Shown: positions 15,974 to 24,341, counted from the stretch's first letter. The stretch is 64,000 nt of DNA from an uncultured Eisenbergiella sp. (GCA_947627215.1 CANQVD010000003.1:1-64000), one strand, 5' to 3'. The notes: a model not told the origin generated them from the letters alone. Made by a program: numbers and translations.

Positions 15974-16654
15974 TTAGAAATTTATGCTCCATACCTTGTA
16001 ATCCGTGTCGGCCAGAGCACCCTCTTCATCGAACGTGACGGTCAGGGATCCATTCTCTACATCGAAGGCGTTGTGGAACGGGCTCTCCCAGGAACCGTCC
16101 TCATTCTGCGAAAACCCTTCGATGGAGCCCATGTCATCCACGGTGACGGTGCTGGACATCCCGTTCAGGAGGTCGTAGGATACCTTGCCGCTCTTGATGC
16201 GGAAACCGGATACCCTGCAGCCATCGCGGATCGTAGGCATATCGATAGGCGGCTGCAGGTAAAAGGTGATATCCCCGCCGCCGGGAGCGGTCATCTGAGT
16301 CTCGACGGTGCTGCCCTCGTAGATGACTTCGTTCACATCGACATCCCCAACGAGCTGGAAGCCCTTTTCTTTCAGCATCTGCAGCGTCGTCCAGCCGACG
16401 GAGACATCCTGACCGGCGATCTGCACATCAGCCCTGTAGCGTTCCGCCGGGCCGCCGGTATCCACTTCCGTGCTCACCTCGGTCCCCTCTTCCTCTGCCA
16501 GGATCTCGTCCAGCACGGATTCATCCACATAAGTAGGGATGATCACCTCCATCGTTTCCTCTTCCGTCTCGGGTACTGCCTCCTGCTTGTCCTTGCCGCA
16601 TCCTGCGATGACTGTCATTGCCAGGATCAGTCCGATCAAAACTTTTTTCTTCAT
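15974..16654 (-). CDS. Putative lipoprotein
   Basis: 226 residues from MKKKVLIGLILAMTVIAGCG: a lipoprotein signal with the lipobox VIAGC. An acidic spacer (residues 24-60) leads to an exported domain with Gly-rich beta segments and no recognised family. The ATG at 16654 gives the best signal peptide; an in-frame ATG at 16708 has the better ribosome site (AAAGGAG) but would put 18 residues before it. It lies just beside the CRISPR leader and is transcribed toward it. Confidence 0.75.
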   Translation of the reverse strand: MKKKVLIGLILAMTVIAGCGKDKQEAVPETEEETMEVIIPTYVDESVLDEILAEEEGTEVSTEVDTGGPAERYRADVQIAGQDVSVGWTTLQMLKEKGFQLVGDVDVNEVIYEGSTVETQMTAPGGGDITFYLQPPIDMPTIRDGCRVSGFRIKSGKVSYDLLNGMSSTVTVDDMGSIEGFSQNEDGSWESPFHNAFDVENGSLTVTFDEEGALADTDYKVWSINF

Positions 16655-16749
16655 GGTTTTCTTTTTGGCGCACCGTGCCGACCTGTACGGTCCATGGCCG
16701 GCCGCCATTCTCCTTTCTTTTTTTGTCGGGATCTGTGGATCCTCCGCCC

Positions 16750-16971
16750 TTACTTCTGCTGTTCCTGCTGTTCCTGCTGTTCCGGCCTGTTCAGCCCGAG
16801 CAGTTCATCGAGTGCCGTCCGGATCACAAAAAACCTGTTCCCGGACTTTATCGCACGCACCGTCCCCTGATACAGGAACTGACGCATTGCGTGATAGGAT
16901 ACGCCGCAATATTCCGCTGCCTGCTGGACGGTCAGCAGCGGCGGAGCCTCCGCCTTTTTAATATCACACAT
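16750..16971 (-). CDS. Excisionase-type HTH protein
   Basis: About 73 residues from MCDIKKAEAPPL. The core PPLLTVQQAAEYCGVSYHAM...GNRFFVIRTALDELLG is the winged HTH of the excisionase/MerR-like small DNA-binding family (helix-turn-helix VQQAAEYCGVSYHAMRQFL, wing VRAIKSGNRFFV). A GTG at 17076 that overlaps the upstream gene would add 35 residues. The C-terminus is a Gln/Glu repeat. It could assist the recombinase at 24895 or act as a regulator. Confidence 0.75.
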   Translation of the reverse strand: MCDIKKAEAPPLLTVQQAAEYCGVSYHAMRQFLYQGTVRAIKSGNRFFVIRTALDELLGLNRPEQQEQQEQQK

Positions 16972-17060
16972 TCTCTCTCTTTCGGGCGGAACCTGTACCT
17001 CTTCGGGCGTGTCGGGTCCCCACCCTTCCTCCTTTCTGTTGGTCTGCGCGTTCTGCGCAT

Positions 17061-17864
17061 CTAATCTGTTGACCACCTGCTTCCATCTGTTGCCGGCGGA
17101 CCTTTCCCCCGGTGATTCCCCGCGTAGGGATTCTCTCCCGCTTCCAGCATCCTGTATCTGCCGCTGTCAGGGTCCAGGTTGAACGGCACATAGAACCGTT
17201 TGAAATATTTCTGGAGTTGGTCAGCGTACGGTGCAAAATCGCAGTTGTCCGTGAGCATGCCCCGGAGGATATCGGTGCCGCACCCGAGATATGATGCCAG
17301 GTCCTGTTTTCGTGCTCTTCTTATCCGTATATTAAAGCCGACAGCCGTTGCTGAATAAGGATCCCTGCCGTTGCTATGGACACTGAGAGCCTCATCTGAG
17401 AAGTCGTCCGTGACGTAACGCACGTAGGAACCGTCCGATGCACGGTAGAAGGGAACCAGATAAGGGTCGAAGATCCTGTCCAAAGTCTCCTTCAAGTCAT
17501 AAAAGCAGGTATCTCTGTTGAGAAGCATGGACATATAAGGCTGGCTCACCCCAAAGACTGCCGCGAGACTCGCCTGCGTATGATTCCAATCACTGTTCCT
17601 CGCACCGCCGTGACCCTCGTGCGGGCACAGGATCCCTTTCGCGATCATGTTCAACAGAAGCGATGCGCTTGTGTAGGACAGGAACTCATCCGGAAGATTT
17701 ATGATCTGATGCCCCGCCCTGTGCTGAGAAAACACGATGTTGTCCTGCAGCCACCCCTTCTTTTCCGCGTTGATGTAGTATGCTCGGGACACGCCGCATA
17801 TCTGAGACATCTCCCTCTGCGACAGGCCGAGGCTGTTCCGTAAGTTTACCAAATCGATCTGCAT
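17061..17864 (-). CDS. Regulator with up to three HTH motifs
   Basis: 267 residues, MQIDLVNLRNSLGLSQREMS. An XRE-like HTH occupies residues 5-40 (LGLSQREMSQICGVSRAYYI). A second possible HTH is at about 95-120 (TQASLAAVFGVSQPYMSMLL) and a third at about 185-205 (KQDLASYLGCGTDILRGM). No catalytic motif. The three similar motifs suggest one protein contacting several operator half-sites. It is a candidate for the shared regulator inferred from the promoters. Confidence 0.65.
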   Translation of the reverse strand: MQIDLVNLRNSLGLSQREMSQICGVSRAYYINAEKKGWLQDNIVFSQHRAGHQIINLPDEFLSYTSASLLLNMIAKGILCPHEGHGGARNSDWNHTQASLAAVFGVSQPYMSMLLNRDTCFYDLKETLDRIFDPYLVPFYRASDGSYVRYVTDDFSDEALSVHSNGRDPYSATAVGFNIRIRRARKQDLASYLGCGTDILRGMLTDNCDFAPYADQLQKYFKRFYVPFNLDPDSGRYRMLEAGENPYAGNHRGKGPPATDGSRWSTD

Positions 17865-17871
17865 GACTCTC

Positions 17872-18165
17872 TCACTGCAAGGCTTTCATCAGCCGGTCGA
17901 TCTCCTTCTCCAGATCGCCGTACTGCTTTGCATCGTCCGCCAGATGGAGCCCATCGTTCAGCCGTTCCTTCTCTTCGATGGTGTAGGCGCTGCTCCCTGC
18001 AGTCTTCTCCCCTTTCTTGTCTTCATTGTCTTCCGCCTTGACTTCCTCTGGGATCTGCGTCCCGGGACCGCATGCGGTCAGCGCGGCTAAGATAAGGAGG
18101 AGAGCCGCAGTACAGACGTACCGTTTTCTACGCAGTATGGTCCTGATTTGCTCTTGCAGCCGCAT
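17872..18165 (-). CDS. Small lipoprotein
   Basis: 97 residues, MRLQEQIRTILRRKRYVCTA. A basic N-terminus, a hydrophobic stretch and the lipobox LTAC (Cys 32) are followed by a charged, probably coiled region (EEKERLNDGLHLADDAKQYG). ACGGAGG is 7 bases before the ATG. It overlaps the next gene by 38 bases. Confidence 0.75.
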   Translation of the reverse strand: MRLQEQIRTILRRKRYVCTAALLLILAALTACGPGTQIPEEVKAEDNEDKKGEKTAGSSAYTIEEKERLNDGLHLADDAKQYGDLEKEIDRLMKALQ

Positions 18166-18382
18166 GTGCCATCCTCCGTTCCTCTATCTTTTTCCAACAC
18201 CGTATGACCACCGCCCGGGATATCCCCATTTCATCCGCTATCATTTCGGCGGACCAACCAGCCCCGGTCAGGGCGATGAGCTTTCCAATGTCGAGCTTTG
18301 CCAGATCCACGCATTTGCCGCTCCTTGACCTTCTCCTCTTCTTGACGGGAGCATCCTCTGATCTCTCTTTGTTCTTCTCCAT
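18128..18382 (-). CDS. Small HTH protein
   Basis: 84 residues. A Lys/Arg-rich N-terminus (KKRRRSRSGK) precedes an HTH (IGKLIALTGAGWSAEMIADE, then MGISRAVVIRCWKKI), as in the N-terminal part of transposase-like or sigma-like small regulators. GGAGGG lies 8 bases before the ATG. Function not known beyond likely DNA binding. Confidence 0.65.
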   Translation of the reverse strand: MEKNKERSEDAPVKKRRRSRSGKCVDLAKLDIGKLIALTGAGWSAEMIADEMGISRAVVIRCWKKIEERRMAHAAARANQDHTA

Positions 18383-18425
18383 GCCATTTTCCCTCCATCA
18401 CATTGTTCTTTGCCTTCAGCTCAAC

Positions 18426-18704
18426 TCACCAGACCCAGGTCTCCACGATGCAGGCATCGTCCGCAGGCGACCGCGGAAAGCAGATGGTGAAGCCTGCTGC
18501 CAGGATATCCTTCCGGAGACTGTCCGCATCCGGCGCGGTCCTGACGACGTTCGTCGCCCTCGGCCCGCCGCCGTCCCATACCCGAGCCACGTACACATCC
18601 GGGAAGTCCCGGGGCTTGTTGTAGATCGTGACCATCGGCAGCCGCAGGCCGCTGAAGTCCACATCGCACAGGGTCTCTACTTGTTTATTGATCTGATCGA
18701 TCAT
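18426..18704 (-). CDS. Hypothetical protein
   Basis: 92 residues from MIDQINKQVETLCDVDF, with GAGGTGAGG just upstream; its start overlaps the upstream gene by 20 bases. A mixed sequence (VTIYNKPRDFPDVYVARVWD, then DADSLRKDILAAGF) suggests a small alpha/beta fold. It has the look of a conserved phage or plasmid hypothetical but I cannot name a family. Confidence 0.65.
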   Translation of the reverse strand: MIDQINKQVETLCDVDFSGLRLPMVTIYNKPRDFPDVYVARVWDGGGPRATNVVRTAPDADSLRKDILAAGFTICFPRSPADDACIVETWVW

Positions 18705-19170
18705 ATTCCTCACCTCTCTCCGCATCGCGGGGTGCCGAAGCCTGTGAACAGGCGGTCTCTGCCTCCCATTCCTTGTGTACCTCTTCAAAGTATCGCTCTT
18801 CGCACCGGTACGCCAGTTTGCAGTGCCGGAATGCCCTTTTTGCAAGCTGGTAGCTTTTCCGCTCACGGGCGCGCTTAATGTCGTTAATGAACAGTTCTTT
18901 GTCCAGCTTCTGGATTCCTCTGGAGATGGCTTCCTCGTCGGATGCAGGGAGCGGATCATCATATTCGCTTTCATACGTATAGACAGCCCGTCCTGTTTCC
19001 GGATCGATGAAATATACCTGGACACAGTCGAAAAAGTCTTTTTGCTCAAAACTTGCATATGTATAGAACTTTTCGCCATCTACCATAATCTCATAGCCAT
19101 TCTGTTTTTCGGCCTTGATAAGCCCGCTTGTCTTGTCTTGTAAAATCGAATAGAATTTTTTTCGTTTCAA
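18685..19170 (-). CDS. Hypothetical protein
   Basis: 161 residues starting with TTG at 19170 (LKRKKFYSILQDKTSG); GAGGTG lies 6 bases upstream. A beta-rich N-terminal half (YEIMVDGEKFYTYASFEQKD) and a basic helical C-terminal half with an acidic end. No family recognised. Confidence 0.65.
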   Translation of the reverse strand: MKRKKFYSILQDKTSGLIKAEKQNGYEIMVDGEKFYTYASFEQKDFFDCVQVYFIDPETGRAVYTYESEYDDPLPASDEEAISRGIQKLDKELFINDIKRARERKSYQLAKRAFRHCKLAYRCEERYFEEVHKEWEAETACSQASAPRDAERGEEYDRSDQ

Positions 19171-19173
19171 ACC

Positions 19174-19326
19174 TCACACCTCAGTCCACAGCTTCCATAC
19201 ACGCCGCACAGCTTCGTGCTCCAGCGCTTCCTCCAGTTGCAGGTTGTTCCTGGTACAGTATTCCTGAACAAAAGCCCGGAACGCGGCATTATGCCTGTAA
19301 TCGTTTTCGATCATCGTGTTCCCCAC
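19174..19326 (-). CDS. Small protein, GTG start
   Basis: 50 residues, start GTG at 19326 with AAAGGAGG upstream (spacing about 8), sequence VGNTMIENDYRHNAAFRAF... ending VWKLWTEV. It exactly fills the gap before the TTG gene at 19170, with the same ribosome-site pattern as its neighbours. Unknown function. Confidence 0.6.
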   Translation of the reverse strand: MGNTMIENDYRHNAAFRAFVQEYCTRNNLQLEEALEHEAVRRVWKLWTEV

Positions 19327-19378
19327 TCGCTTCTCCTCCTTTCACTTTCATGAGACACCTACTGTCACAAAAGGGCCT

Positions 19379-19821
19379 CTACGAGACCTCCTTATCCTCC
19401 AAAAAAAAGTGTTTCTCTTCCAGCCGTTCAAAGACCGTCTGCCCGCCCGACAACTGGATGTACGGCAAAAAGATCTCCTCAAACTTTACGAGCTCGATGT
19501 CGAGCAACGCCATCTGTGCGGCCAGCCAGTCTTTGAGGATCCTCCACGCCACGCGCTCCGCCTGCTCCCTGGTCGCCTTGATGCCGCTCCTGGGGTTCTT
19601 CTGTTTTTCCGCTGCAGGACGGCGAGGCACTCGTCTATCTTCACCGGCATCTTAACCGGGATCATCTGGTATCCAGTATCGATCAGGAAGGACAGACCAA
19701 CGATTGTCTCGCCGTCGAAGTCCTTGATGACGCTCTTCGCTTTATGCTTCCGAAGGATGTATTCAATCTCAGAAACCGTTTTGAAAGCGTCCACCGTTGT
19801 CGTGTAGTTCATGATCGGCAT
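19379..19821 (-). pseudogene. Frameshifted conserved phage/plasmid protein
   Basis: The frame starts at 19821 (MPIMNYTTTVDAFKTV, AGGAAGG 5 bases upstream) and runs to IDECLAVLQRK. The rest of the protein (RSGIKATREQAERVAWRILK to the end at 19379) is in the -1 frame. The switch falls on a run of five A (19604-19608); one more A would restore a single 147-residue protein. The ERVAWRILKDWLAAQMALLD segment is typical of a small protein family found in mobile elements. It may be a pseudogene, a sequencing indel, or a gene that relies on slippage at the A-run. Confidence 0.65.
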
Positions 19822-20341
19822 GATGACCTTCCTCTCCTTTCGCAAACTGCCTGCTCCGCAGCATACAGAACAGCAGTTCCACCATTGCCCGCTTCCTCCT
19901 TTGAGGGAAGGCGTAACGGACAGCACACAGTTTCCAGTCCCGGTCATCGGACAGTATGGTGGGCGACTGGAACTCGTCGTTCACGTCCGCCAGCATTGGC
20001 ACCGGCACCAGGACACCAATGCCCTCCGGGATATCCTGGATCAGCTCCTTGTAGACCGCCATCGGCATGACAAGGTAGTTCTTATCGCCGATGTAATTCT
20101 GTCCATGCCCGCTGTAGAAATCGTTCCTGCAGCTCTTGACTTCGTAGCCGATGAATAGCCCCTTTTCGATATCGCTGACTGACATCTGCCCCGGCGGATC
20201 GAACTGCAGGAAATCTATCCGTCTCACATCTGACGTTCCGTAATCAATGGAGACCTCCCTGGCCCAATACTTCCCTCTTCCACTCAGCCTCTGGCAAACA
20301 AGAAGATCGCTGAGGAACCTGGTCGTTTCCCTGCGTGTCAT
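19769..20341 (-). CDS. PD-(D/E)XK nuclease-like protein (MmcB-like)
   Basis: 190 residues, MTRRETTRFLSDLLVCQRLS. The core has RRIDFLQF (acidic residue) followed by GYEVKSCRNDF (the ExK pair), then NYIGDKNYLVMP and a GIGVLVP segment: the pattern of the MmcB-like and phage PD-(D/E)XK nuclease fold. Its stop overlaps the start of the frameshifted gene by about 50 bases. A role in DNA repair or in processing foreign DNA is an inference. Confidence 0.7.
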   Translation of the reverse strand: MTRRETTRFLSDLLVCQRLSGRGKYWAREVSIDYGTSDVRRIDFLQFDPPGQMSVSDIEKGLFIGYEVKSCRNDFYSGHGQNYIGDKNYLVMPMAVYKELIQDIPEGIGVLVPVPMLADVNDEFQSPTILSDDRDWKLCAVRYAFPQRRKRAMVELLFCMLRSRQFAKGEEGHHADHELHDNGGRFQNGF

Positions 20342-20718
20342 TACCCCGCTCCTCGTTCCGCAGCCTGCACTTCCCGGAACGGCTTCGGGAGAGGACGCCA
20401 GGCAACGACCGGCGCGGTATAGCCTGACGAATCCGTGAACCTTCCGCCGCCCTCGTAATAGACCACATCGTCCTGCCAGAATCCGATGCCCTGTTCATTA
20501 ACGAACCGGATGCTCCCCCATACCTTCCGCTTATCCGGCAGACGGTCTCTGCACTTGACCCAGCCGTCTCTCTGCTTTTCCTCCAGCAATGAGGAGAGCG
20601 TTTCTATGATGGCAATGTTTACCTTTTCGATGTCTTCCAATGGCTCGGTGATCCGGTCAAGATTTGTCTCCAAACGGGACTTTAGCGTGCTGATCAGATC
20701 TGCAGTTTCTTTATCCAT
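20341..20718 (-). CDS. DUF551-domain protein
   Basis: 125 residues. A coiled N-terminal half (residues 1-50) is followed by the DUF551 pattern: GWVKCRDRLPDKRKVWG ... GYTAPVVAWRPLPKPF. DUF551 proteins are frequent in phages and integrative elements; no activity is known. The stop and the next start overlap (TAATG). Confidence 0.85.
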   Translation of the reverse strand: MDKETADLISTLKSRLETNLDRITEPLEDIEKVNIAIIETLSSLLEEKQRDGWVKCRDRLPDKRKVWGSIRFVNEQGIGFWQDDVVYYEGGGRFTDSSGYTAPVVAWRPLPKPFREVQAAERGAG

Positions 20719-20805
20719 TTCCTTCCCTTACTCCTCTCGTCTCTCTGCTTTTCGTCTTTGCCCAACTCTCCCCTTAAAACGCGCAATCTTCACATTCTTC
20801 ACGCT

Positions 20806-21129
20806 TTATCCATAGTTTTTCCGGATGATCCCGCACGAGGGATCCCCGCGTCTGAGCCGGCAACTGCCGTGCTGCTCGCACTGTTCGCAGTGTGCCTCAT
20901 TCAGCCATTCGTGTACTTCATCCCATGTAAAGTATTCATCATCCGCGTCCATAAAAAACGCATTCAGAATTTTATCGCATGTCTGGCATAATTCCCTGCT
21001 GAAGAACTCTCCGTCGCATTTGCCTTTCTGCTTCGCATATCTCTCTCCGCGCTCGATCGTGCGGCCGCAGAACTCGCATGTATGCGGTTTTCTGGCTTTC
21101 GGATATTCGTCTGTGTAAAATTCCAACAT
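20806..21129 (-). CDS. Zinc-finger phage-type protein
   Basis: 107 residues. CEFCGRTIERGERYAKQKG with CxxC, then CQTC, then CEQCEQHGSC: two likely treble-clef or zinc-ribbon sites. ARKPHTCEFCGRTIERGERY is characteristic of small phage and plasmid zinc proteins. Probably DNA- or protein-binding. Confidence 0.7.
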   Translation of the reverse strand: MLEFYTDEYPKARKPHTCEFCGRTIERGERYAKQKGKCDGEFFSRELCQTCDKILNAFFMDADDEYFTWDEVHEWLNEAHCEQCEQHGSCRLRRGDPSCGIIRKNYG

Positions 21130-21156
21130 CTGTTCACACCCTCCTCGTGCTAACGC

Positions 21157-21852
21157 TTACTGGATCCAGTATTCATTCGGGACTTCACGGATCATGTCAT
21201 CCAGCTTTACGACCTCGGCGTTATATTTCCACTGAAATCCGTTCGAACTCCTGTCCGCGATCAGATACTGTTCTTCGATCGCTTTGACGATCCTGATCTT
21301 CTCCATGTTCTCACCGCGCAGGATATCCAGGGCTGCTTCGAGGCTGTCGTATCTGTGCCTGATCCCGATGTAGGCATAGGCGATCTTCAGGCACTGACCG
21401 GCGGCTTCAAGTATCTGCTTTTTGGTCAGCGTCATGATCTTTTTCGCCGCTTCCTCTTCTGCCCAGGCATATTCATACGGTGCGATGCCGTAGTAGTCGC
21501 CCTCATAGATGTCATATCCCAAATAGCCGCCTGCATATCTGGCCCCGACCGCTGGGAAGAAGATATCGAAATAGTCTGTGACATACTCTGCATCAAGATC
21601 GCGCTGGAATTGATCCAAGTCTGCTTCCAGATCGGAAAAAGCCATCTTAAATTCAAAGGCTTCATCCTCATCCCCGTCGAGAGCATTCACAAGTGATTCC
21701 TCGTCGCTATCGTACCAGTGAATACCTTCGCAGACCTCCATCATGTCGCATATTTCTGACTGGATCCTGTAGAGGTTGAGATCACGAACGATCGGTTTTT
21801 TGTAACGCAGCCGCTTTGCCTTTTCAGCTCGCCTGGAGTCCCGTACCGTCAT
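21157..21852 (-). CDS. Conserved mobile-element hypothetical protein
   Basis: 231 residues. An acidic core WYDSDEESLVNALDGDEDEA is followed by an aromatic-rich stretch (EYVTDYFDIFFPAVGARYAG, YDIYEGDYYGI). I recall similar proteins in prophages of Lachnospiraceae, without a known role. The C-terminal half is helical. Confidence 0.7.
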   Translation of the reverse strand: MTVRDSRRAEKAKRLRYKKPIVRDLNLYRIQSEICDMMEVCEGIHWYDSDEESLVNALDGDEDEAFEFKMAFSDLEADLDQFQRDLDAEYVTDYFDIFFPAVGARYAGGYLGYDIYEGDYYGIAPYEYAWAEEEAAKKIMTLTKKQILEAAGQCLKIAYAYIGIRHRYDSLEAALDILRGENMEKIRIVKAIEEQYLIADRSSNGFQWKYNAEVVKLDDMIREVPNEYWIQ

Positions 21853-21927
21853 ATGGCCCTCCTGCTCATGTGCGGCACTCTACCGCCGCATCAGTTTCTT
21901 CCTTATATATATCCGCGTCCGCGCCGC

Positions 21928-22746
21928 TTACCCGAAATCGGACAGATCCATCTGCCGCGCCGGCGGCTCGAAGTTCATCCATAGTACTTCCCGCTTTACT
22001 TCCCGCTTCTTGCTGCACACCTGCGAATATGCCGTGGTACTTACAGTCGTCCAGCCTTTCAGAATATCGTTGTACAGCTCACTCTCGTAGCCGCTGATGA
22101 TGACGCTCCCCTTATGCTGGAGCAGCGCTTCCAGCAGTTCGACGTGGTCCTGTTCGGACATCTCGTGCATGTACTGCTCTCCGCGCCGTGTCTGCAGCAG
22201 GTACGGCGGGTCGCAGTAGATGAGCACATTGCGAAAATTGAAGCGCCGGATCAGATCGACCGCTGGCTTATTTTCAATCTGCACACCTCTGAGGCGTTCA
22301 GCCGCCTGCATGATCTTTTCCGGGAGGACGCACCAGTCCTGGGATGCGTATGACCTCTCCCGCCCCTGCACGTCGTTCTTCCAGCCGACGACCTCGCCGT
22401 TCGTTCGGAAGCCGTGTCCCATGTTCATCCGGATGTAGAAATTGTAGGCTTTCTGGAACGGCTCTGTCGGTTCCTCCTGGCACGCCCTGTCATAGACATC
22501 CCTGGAATACGGCGTCATGTAGATCATATCAGCGAGCCTGCCGGGATCCCGGCGGATGCAGTCGAACAGGTTCACCACATTCCCGTCGAGATCGTTCACC
22601 GTCTCGATATGAGACCGTGCCTTGTTGAACAAAACTGCCCCGCTCCCGAAGAACGGTTCCAGATAGCTGTGATGCTCCGGGAAGTAACTTATGATCCACT
22701 TCGACAGGGACCACTTGCTTCCCGGATATTTGATGATAGCTTTCAT
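21928..22746 (-). CDS. dam: DNA adenine methylase, D12 class (Dam-like)
   Basis: 272 residues. It transfers methyl from S-adenosylmethionine to N6 of adenine. Motifs in order: KYPGSKWSLSKWI (residues 6-18), LEPFFGSGAVLF (SAM-binding motif I), NDLDGNVVNLF, and YCDPPYLLQT (catalytic DPPY). The length is normal for the family. No cognate nuclease is adjacent, so it is probably an orphan methylase that protects the element or controls its replication or regulation. A GGGGG site lies upstream of ATG. Confidence 0.92.
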   Translation of the reverse strand: MKAIIKYPGSKWSLSKWIISYFPEHHSYLEPFFGSGAVLFNKARSHIETVNDLDGNVVNLFDCIRRDPGRLADMIYMTPYSRDVYDRACQEEPTEPFQKAYNFYIRMNMGHGFRTNGEVVGWKNDVQGRERSYASQDWCVLPEKIMQAAERLRGVQIENKPAVDLIRRFNFRNVLIYCDPPYLLQTRRGEQYMHEMSEQDHVELLEALLQHKGSVIISGYESELYNDILKGWTTVSTTAYSQVCSKKREVKREVLWMNFEPPARQMDLSDFG

Positions 22747-22770
22747 TTATCCCCCGCAGCGTCCCGCCGG

Positions 22771-24012
22771 TCACAGGCCGGATGCGTATACGATCTGCTT
22801 CTTTCCGTCGGTCCGAGGAACTTCCTCGCCGACAAAGTGAAACTTCAGCGTGCCGGCGGACGTTCTCGTACAGAACTCATCCCACCTCGCCTTGGACATG
22901 GCAGATACGGAGTCGTGCGTGAACAGCAGATAGATGGTCTCATTGCCGTCAAGAACGCACTTGATGATCCAGCCCGCCTTGGACTGGCGCAGCTCTGACA
23001 CGCTCTTCGCGTTGTAGCGCTTCTGGACCCTTGCCGTGGTGCCGGGGAACTGAGTGACCTTACCGGTATTGACGGCCGAAGGCGCCTGCGCCTCTGCAGG
23101 CTTCTCCTGGATGGGCTGGGCGTTTACGGCCTGCTGCCGTGCCTGAGCCTGCTGCTGTACGCTGGGCTGAGGCTGTGCGGCCTGTGGCTGGCTGTTCTGG
23201 TACTGCTGACGGCTCTGCCCGTTCTGCCCCTGGATGTTCTGGTACTGCTGGCGGCCCTGCCCGTTCTGTCCCTGACCGTTCTGGTACTGCTGGCGGCCCT
23301 GCCCGTTCTGTCCCTGACCGTTCTGGTACTGCTGACGGTTCTGCATGTTCTGCCCCTGGCCGTTCTGATACTGCTGGCGGCTCTGGTACTGTTCCTGCCG
23401 CTGTCTGCTGCGGTTCTCCCGCTGCTGGCGGTCCTTTTCCTGCGCCTTCTCTATCTCTTCCCGGAACCATGCGTTGTACTCGCAGCTGCGGAACGCCATG
23501 ATCGAGCTCTCGATCGCGAACGCCATCGTACGGAGTGCCTTGTCGTCAATGGGCACGCGCACCGTGATCTCCGGCGCCGCACCGTTCTCCGGCACGATCA
23601 GGCCCCGCTCGTCCGTATGCCCTGGCCTGGCGATGGCCGTCATGATATAGGGGCTCTTGCTGCCAGGCGCCAGAGAAAAGATCCTGGAGAGCGCCTTGCC
23701 GTCTGTGCGCAGTTTCTGCTGTGCCGCCTTCTGTTCGGAAACACCGCCCAGGCCGGAATCCCATACGGCCTTCGGATACTGCCCGCCTTCCTTTCTGGAT
23801 GCCTCCGCCCGACGCCCGATGAATCCCAGCGAGATCTCGCGGGCAAATGCGCCTGCTTCATCCATATCCAGGTAGCAGTCGATGTGCTCTGTCTCCCTTT
23901 TGTTCCCATCGATGTTCACAAAAGAAAACAATACCTTCCCGATACCGAAACAGGTATTTTTTACCTTCAGGAACGATTTACGGCTCCATGCCTCAAAGAT
24001 CGCTTCGTTCAC
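22771..24012 (-). CDS. Large protein with Q/N-rich 14-residue repeats
   Basis: 413 residues from GTG at 24012 (AAAGGAG, 6 bases). A folded N-terminal domain (1-185: VKNTCFGIGKVLFSFVNIDG, IYLDMDEAGAFAREI-like) is joined by a disordered linker holding about five RQQYQNGQGQNGQG repeats (residues 212-277) and a Gln/Ala-rich part to a C-terminal domain (330-413, YNAKSVSELRQSKAGWIIK). The layout, a nucleic-acid-binding-like domain plus a Gln/Gly tail, recalls single-strand-binding proteins, but I do not see an SSB signature. It is first in its operon, behind a perfect consensus promoter. Confidence 0.6.
   Translation of the reverse strand: MNEAIFEAWSRKSFLKVKNTCFGIGKVLFSFVNIDGNKRETEHIDCYLDMDEAGAFAREISLGFIGRRAEASRKEGGQYPKAVWDSGLGGVSEQKAAQQKLRTDGKALSRIFSLAPGSKSPYIMTAIARPGHTDERGLIVPENGAAPEITVRVPIDDKALRTMAFAIESSIMAFRSCEYNAWFREEIEKAQEKDRQQRENRSRQRQEQYQSRQQYQNGQGQNMQNRQQYQNGQGQNGQGRQQYQNGQGQNGQGRQQYQNIQGQNGQSRQQYQNSQPQAAQPQPSVQQQAQARQQAVNAQPIQEKPAEAQAPSAVNTGKVTQFPGTTARVQKRYNAKSVSELRQSKAGWIIKCVLDGNETIYLLFTHDSVSAMSKARWDEFCTRTSAGTLKFHFVGEEVPRTDGKKQIVYASGL
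23182..23379. repeat. Tandem 42-base coding repeats
   Basis: About five in-frame copies encoding RQQYQN-(G/I)-QGQN units. Repeat number is likely to vary between strains. Confidence 0.85.
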
Positions 24013-24074
24013 TGTTCGCTCCTTTCACCGCGTTTCTTGCGTCCGCTTTTGTGTGGTGTTCTGTTTATACTGTT

Positions 24075-24103
24075 ATTATATAATACCATTTTGCATATGT
24101 CAA
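24075..24103 (-). promoter_or_regulatory. Consensus promoter of the 24012-downstream operon
   Basis: TTGACA (24103-24098), exactly 17 bases, TATAAT (24080-24075): a perfect sigma-A promoter about 60 bases before the GTG start. Confidence 0.9.
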
Positions 24104-24198
24104 TATTAGTTATATTCTTTCAGCCCTTTCCGGATCTTGGAAAACCCTGAAAACAGGCGCTTTCGGCGCCTTTTTCCCTCCCTCATCCGGATTTTTCC

Positions 24199-24255
24199 GT
24201 ACCCTCGGAGGGTACAAAACCTCATATGAGCGCGGCGTACCCACGGTGGGTACGC
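24199..24255. repeat. Two GTACCC...GGGTAC palindromes (copies 2 and 3)
   Basis: GTACCCTC-g-GAGGGTAC at 24199-24215 and GCGTACCC-n5-GGGTACGC at 24235-24255. The first lies 96 bases upstream of the -35 box at 24103, almost the same distance as at 48526/48624. A GGCGC-tttc-GCGCC hairpin with T-run on the plus strand lies at about 24155-24175. Confidence 0.65.
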
Positions 24256-24281
24256 ACTGTCCCCACCCGCCCGAAACCCAC

Positions 24282-24324
24282 AAAAAAAAGACGCCCGCAT
24301 CAGTGTCTCCACCGTGCGGACGCC
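24282..24324 (-). terminator. Terminator after the signal peptidase gene
   Basis: GGCGTCCGCA ... TGCGGGCGTC followed by TTTTTTTT on the minus strand, 18 bases after the stop at 24342. Confidence 0.8.
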
Positions 24325-24341
24325 CTGCTCTTTCTTTGCCG

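Noticed and set aside
20719-20805. A 24-codon basic frame
   Set aside because: It starts with GTG without a ribosome site and fits a chance frame in an 87-base gap.
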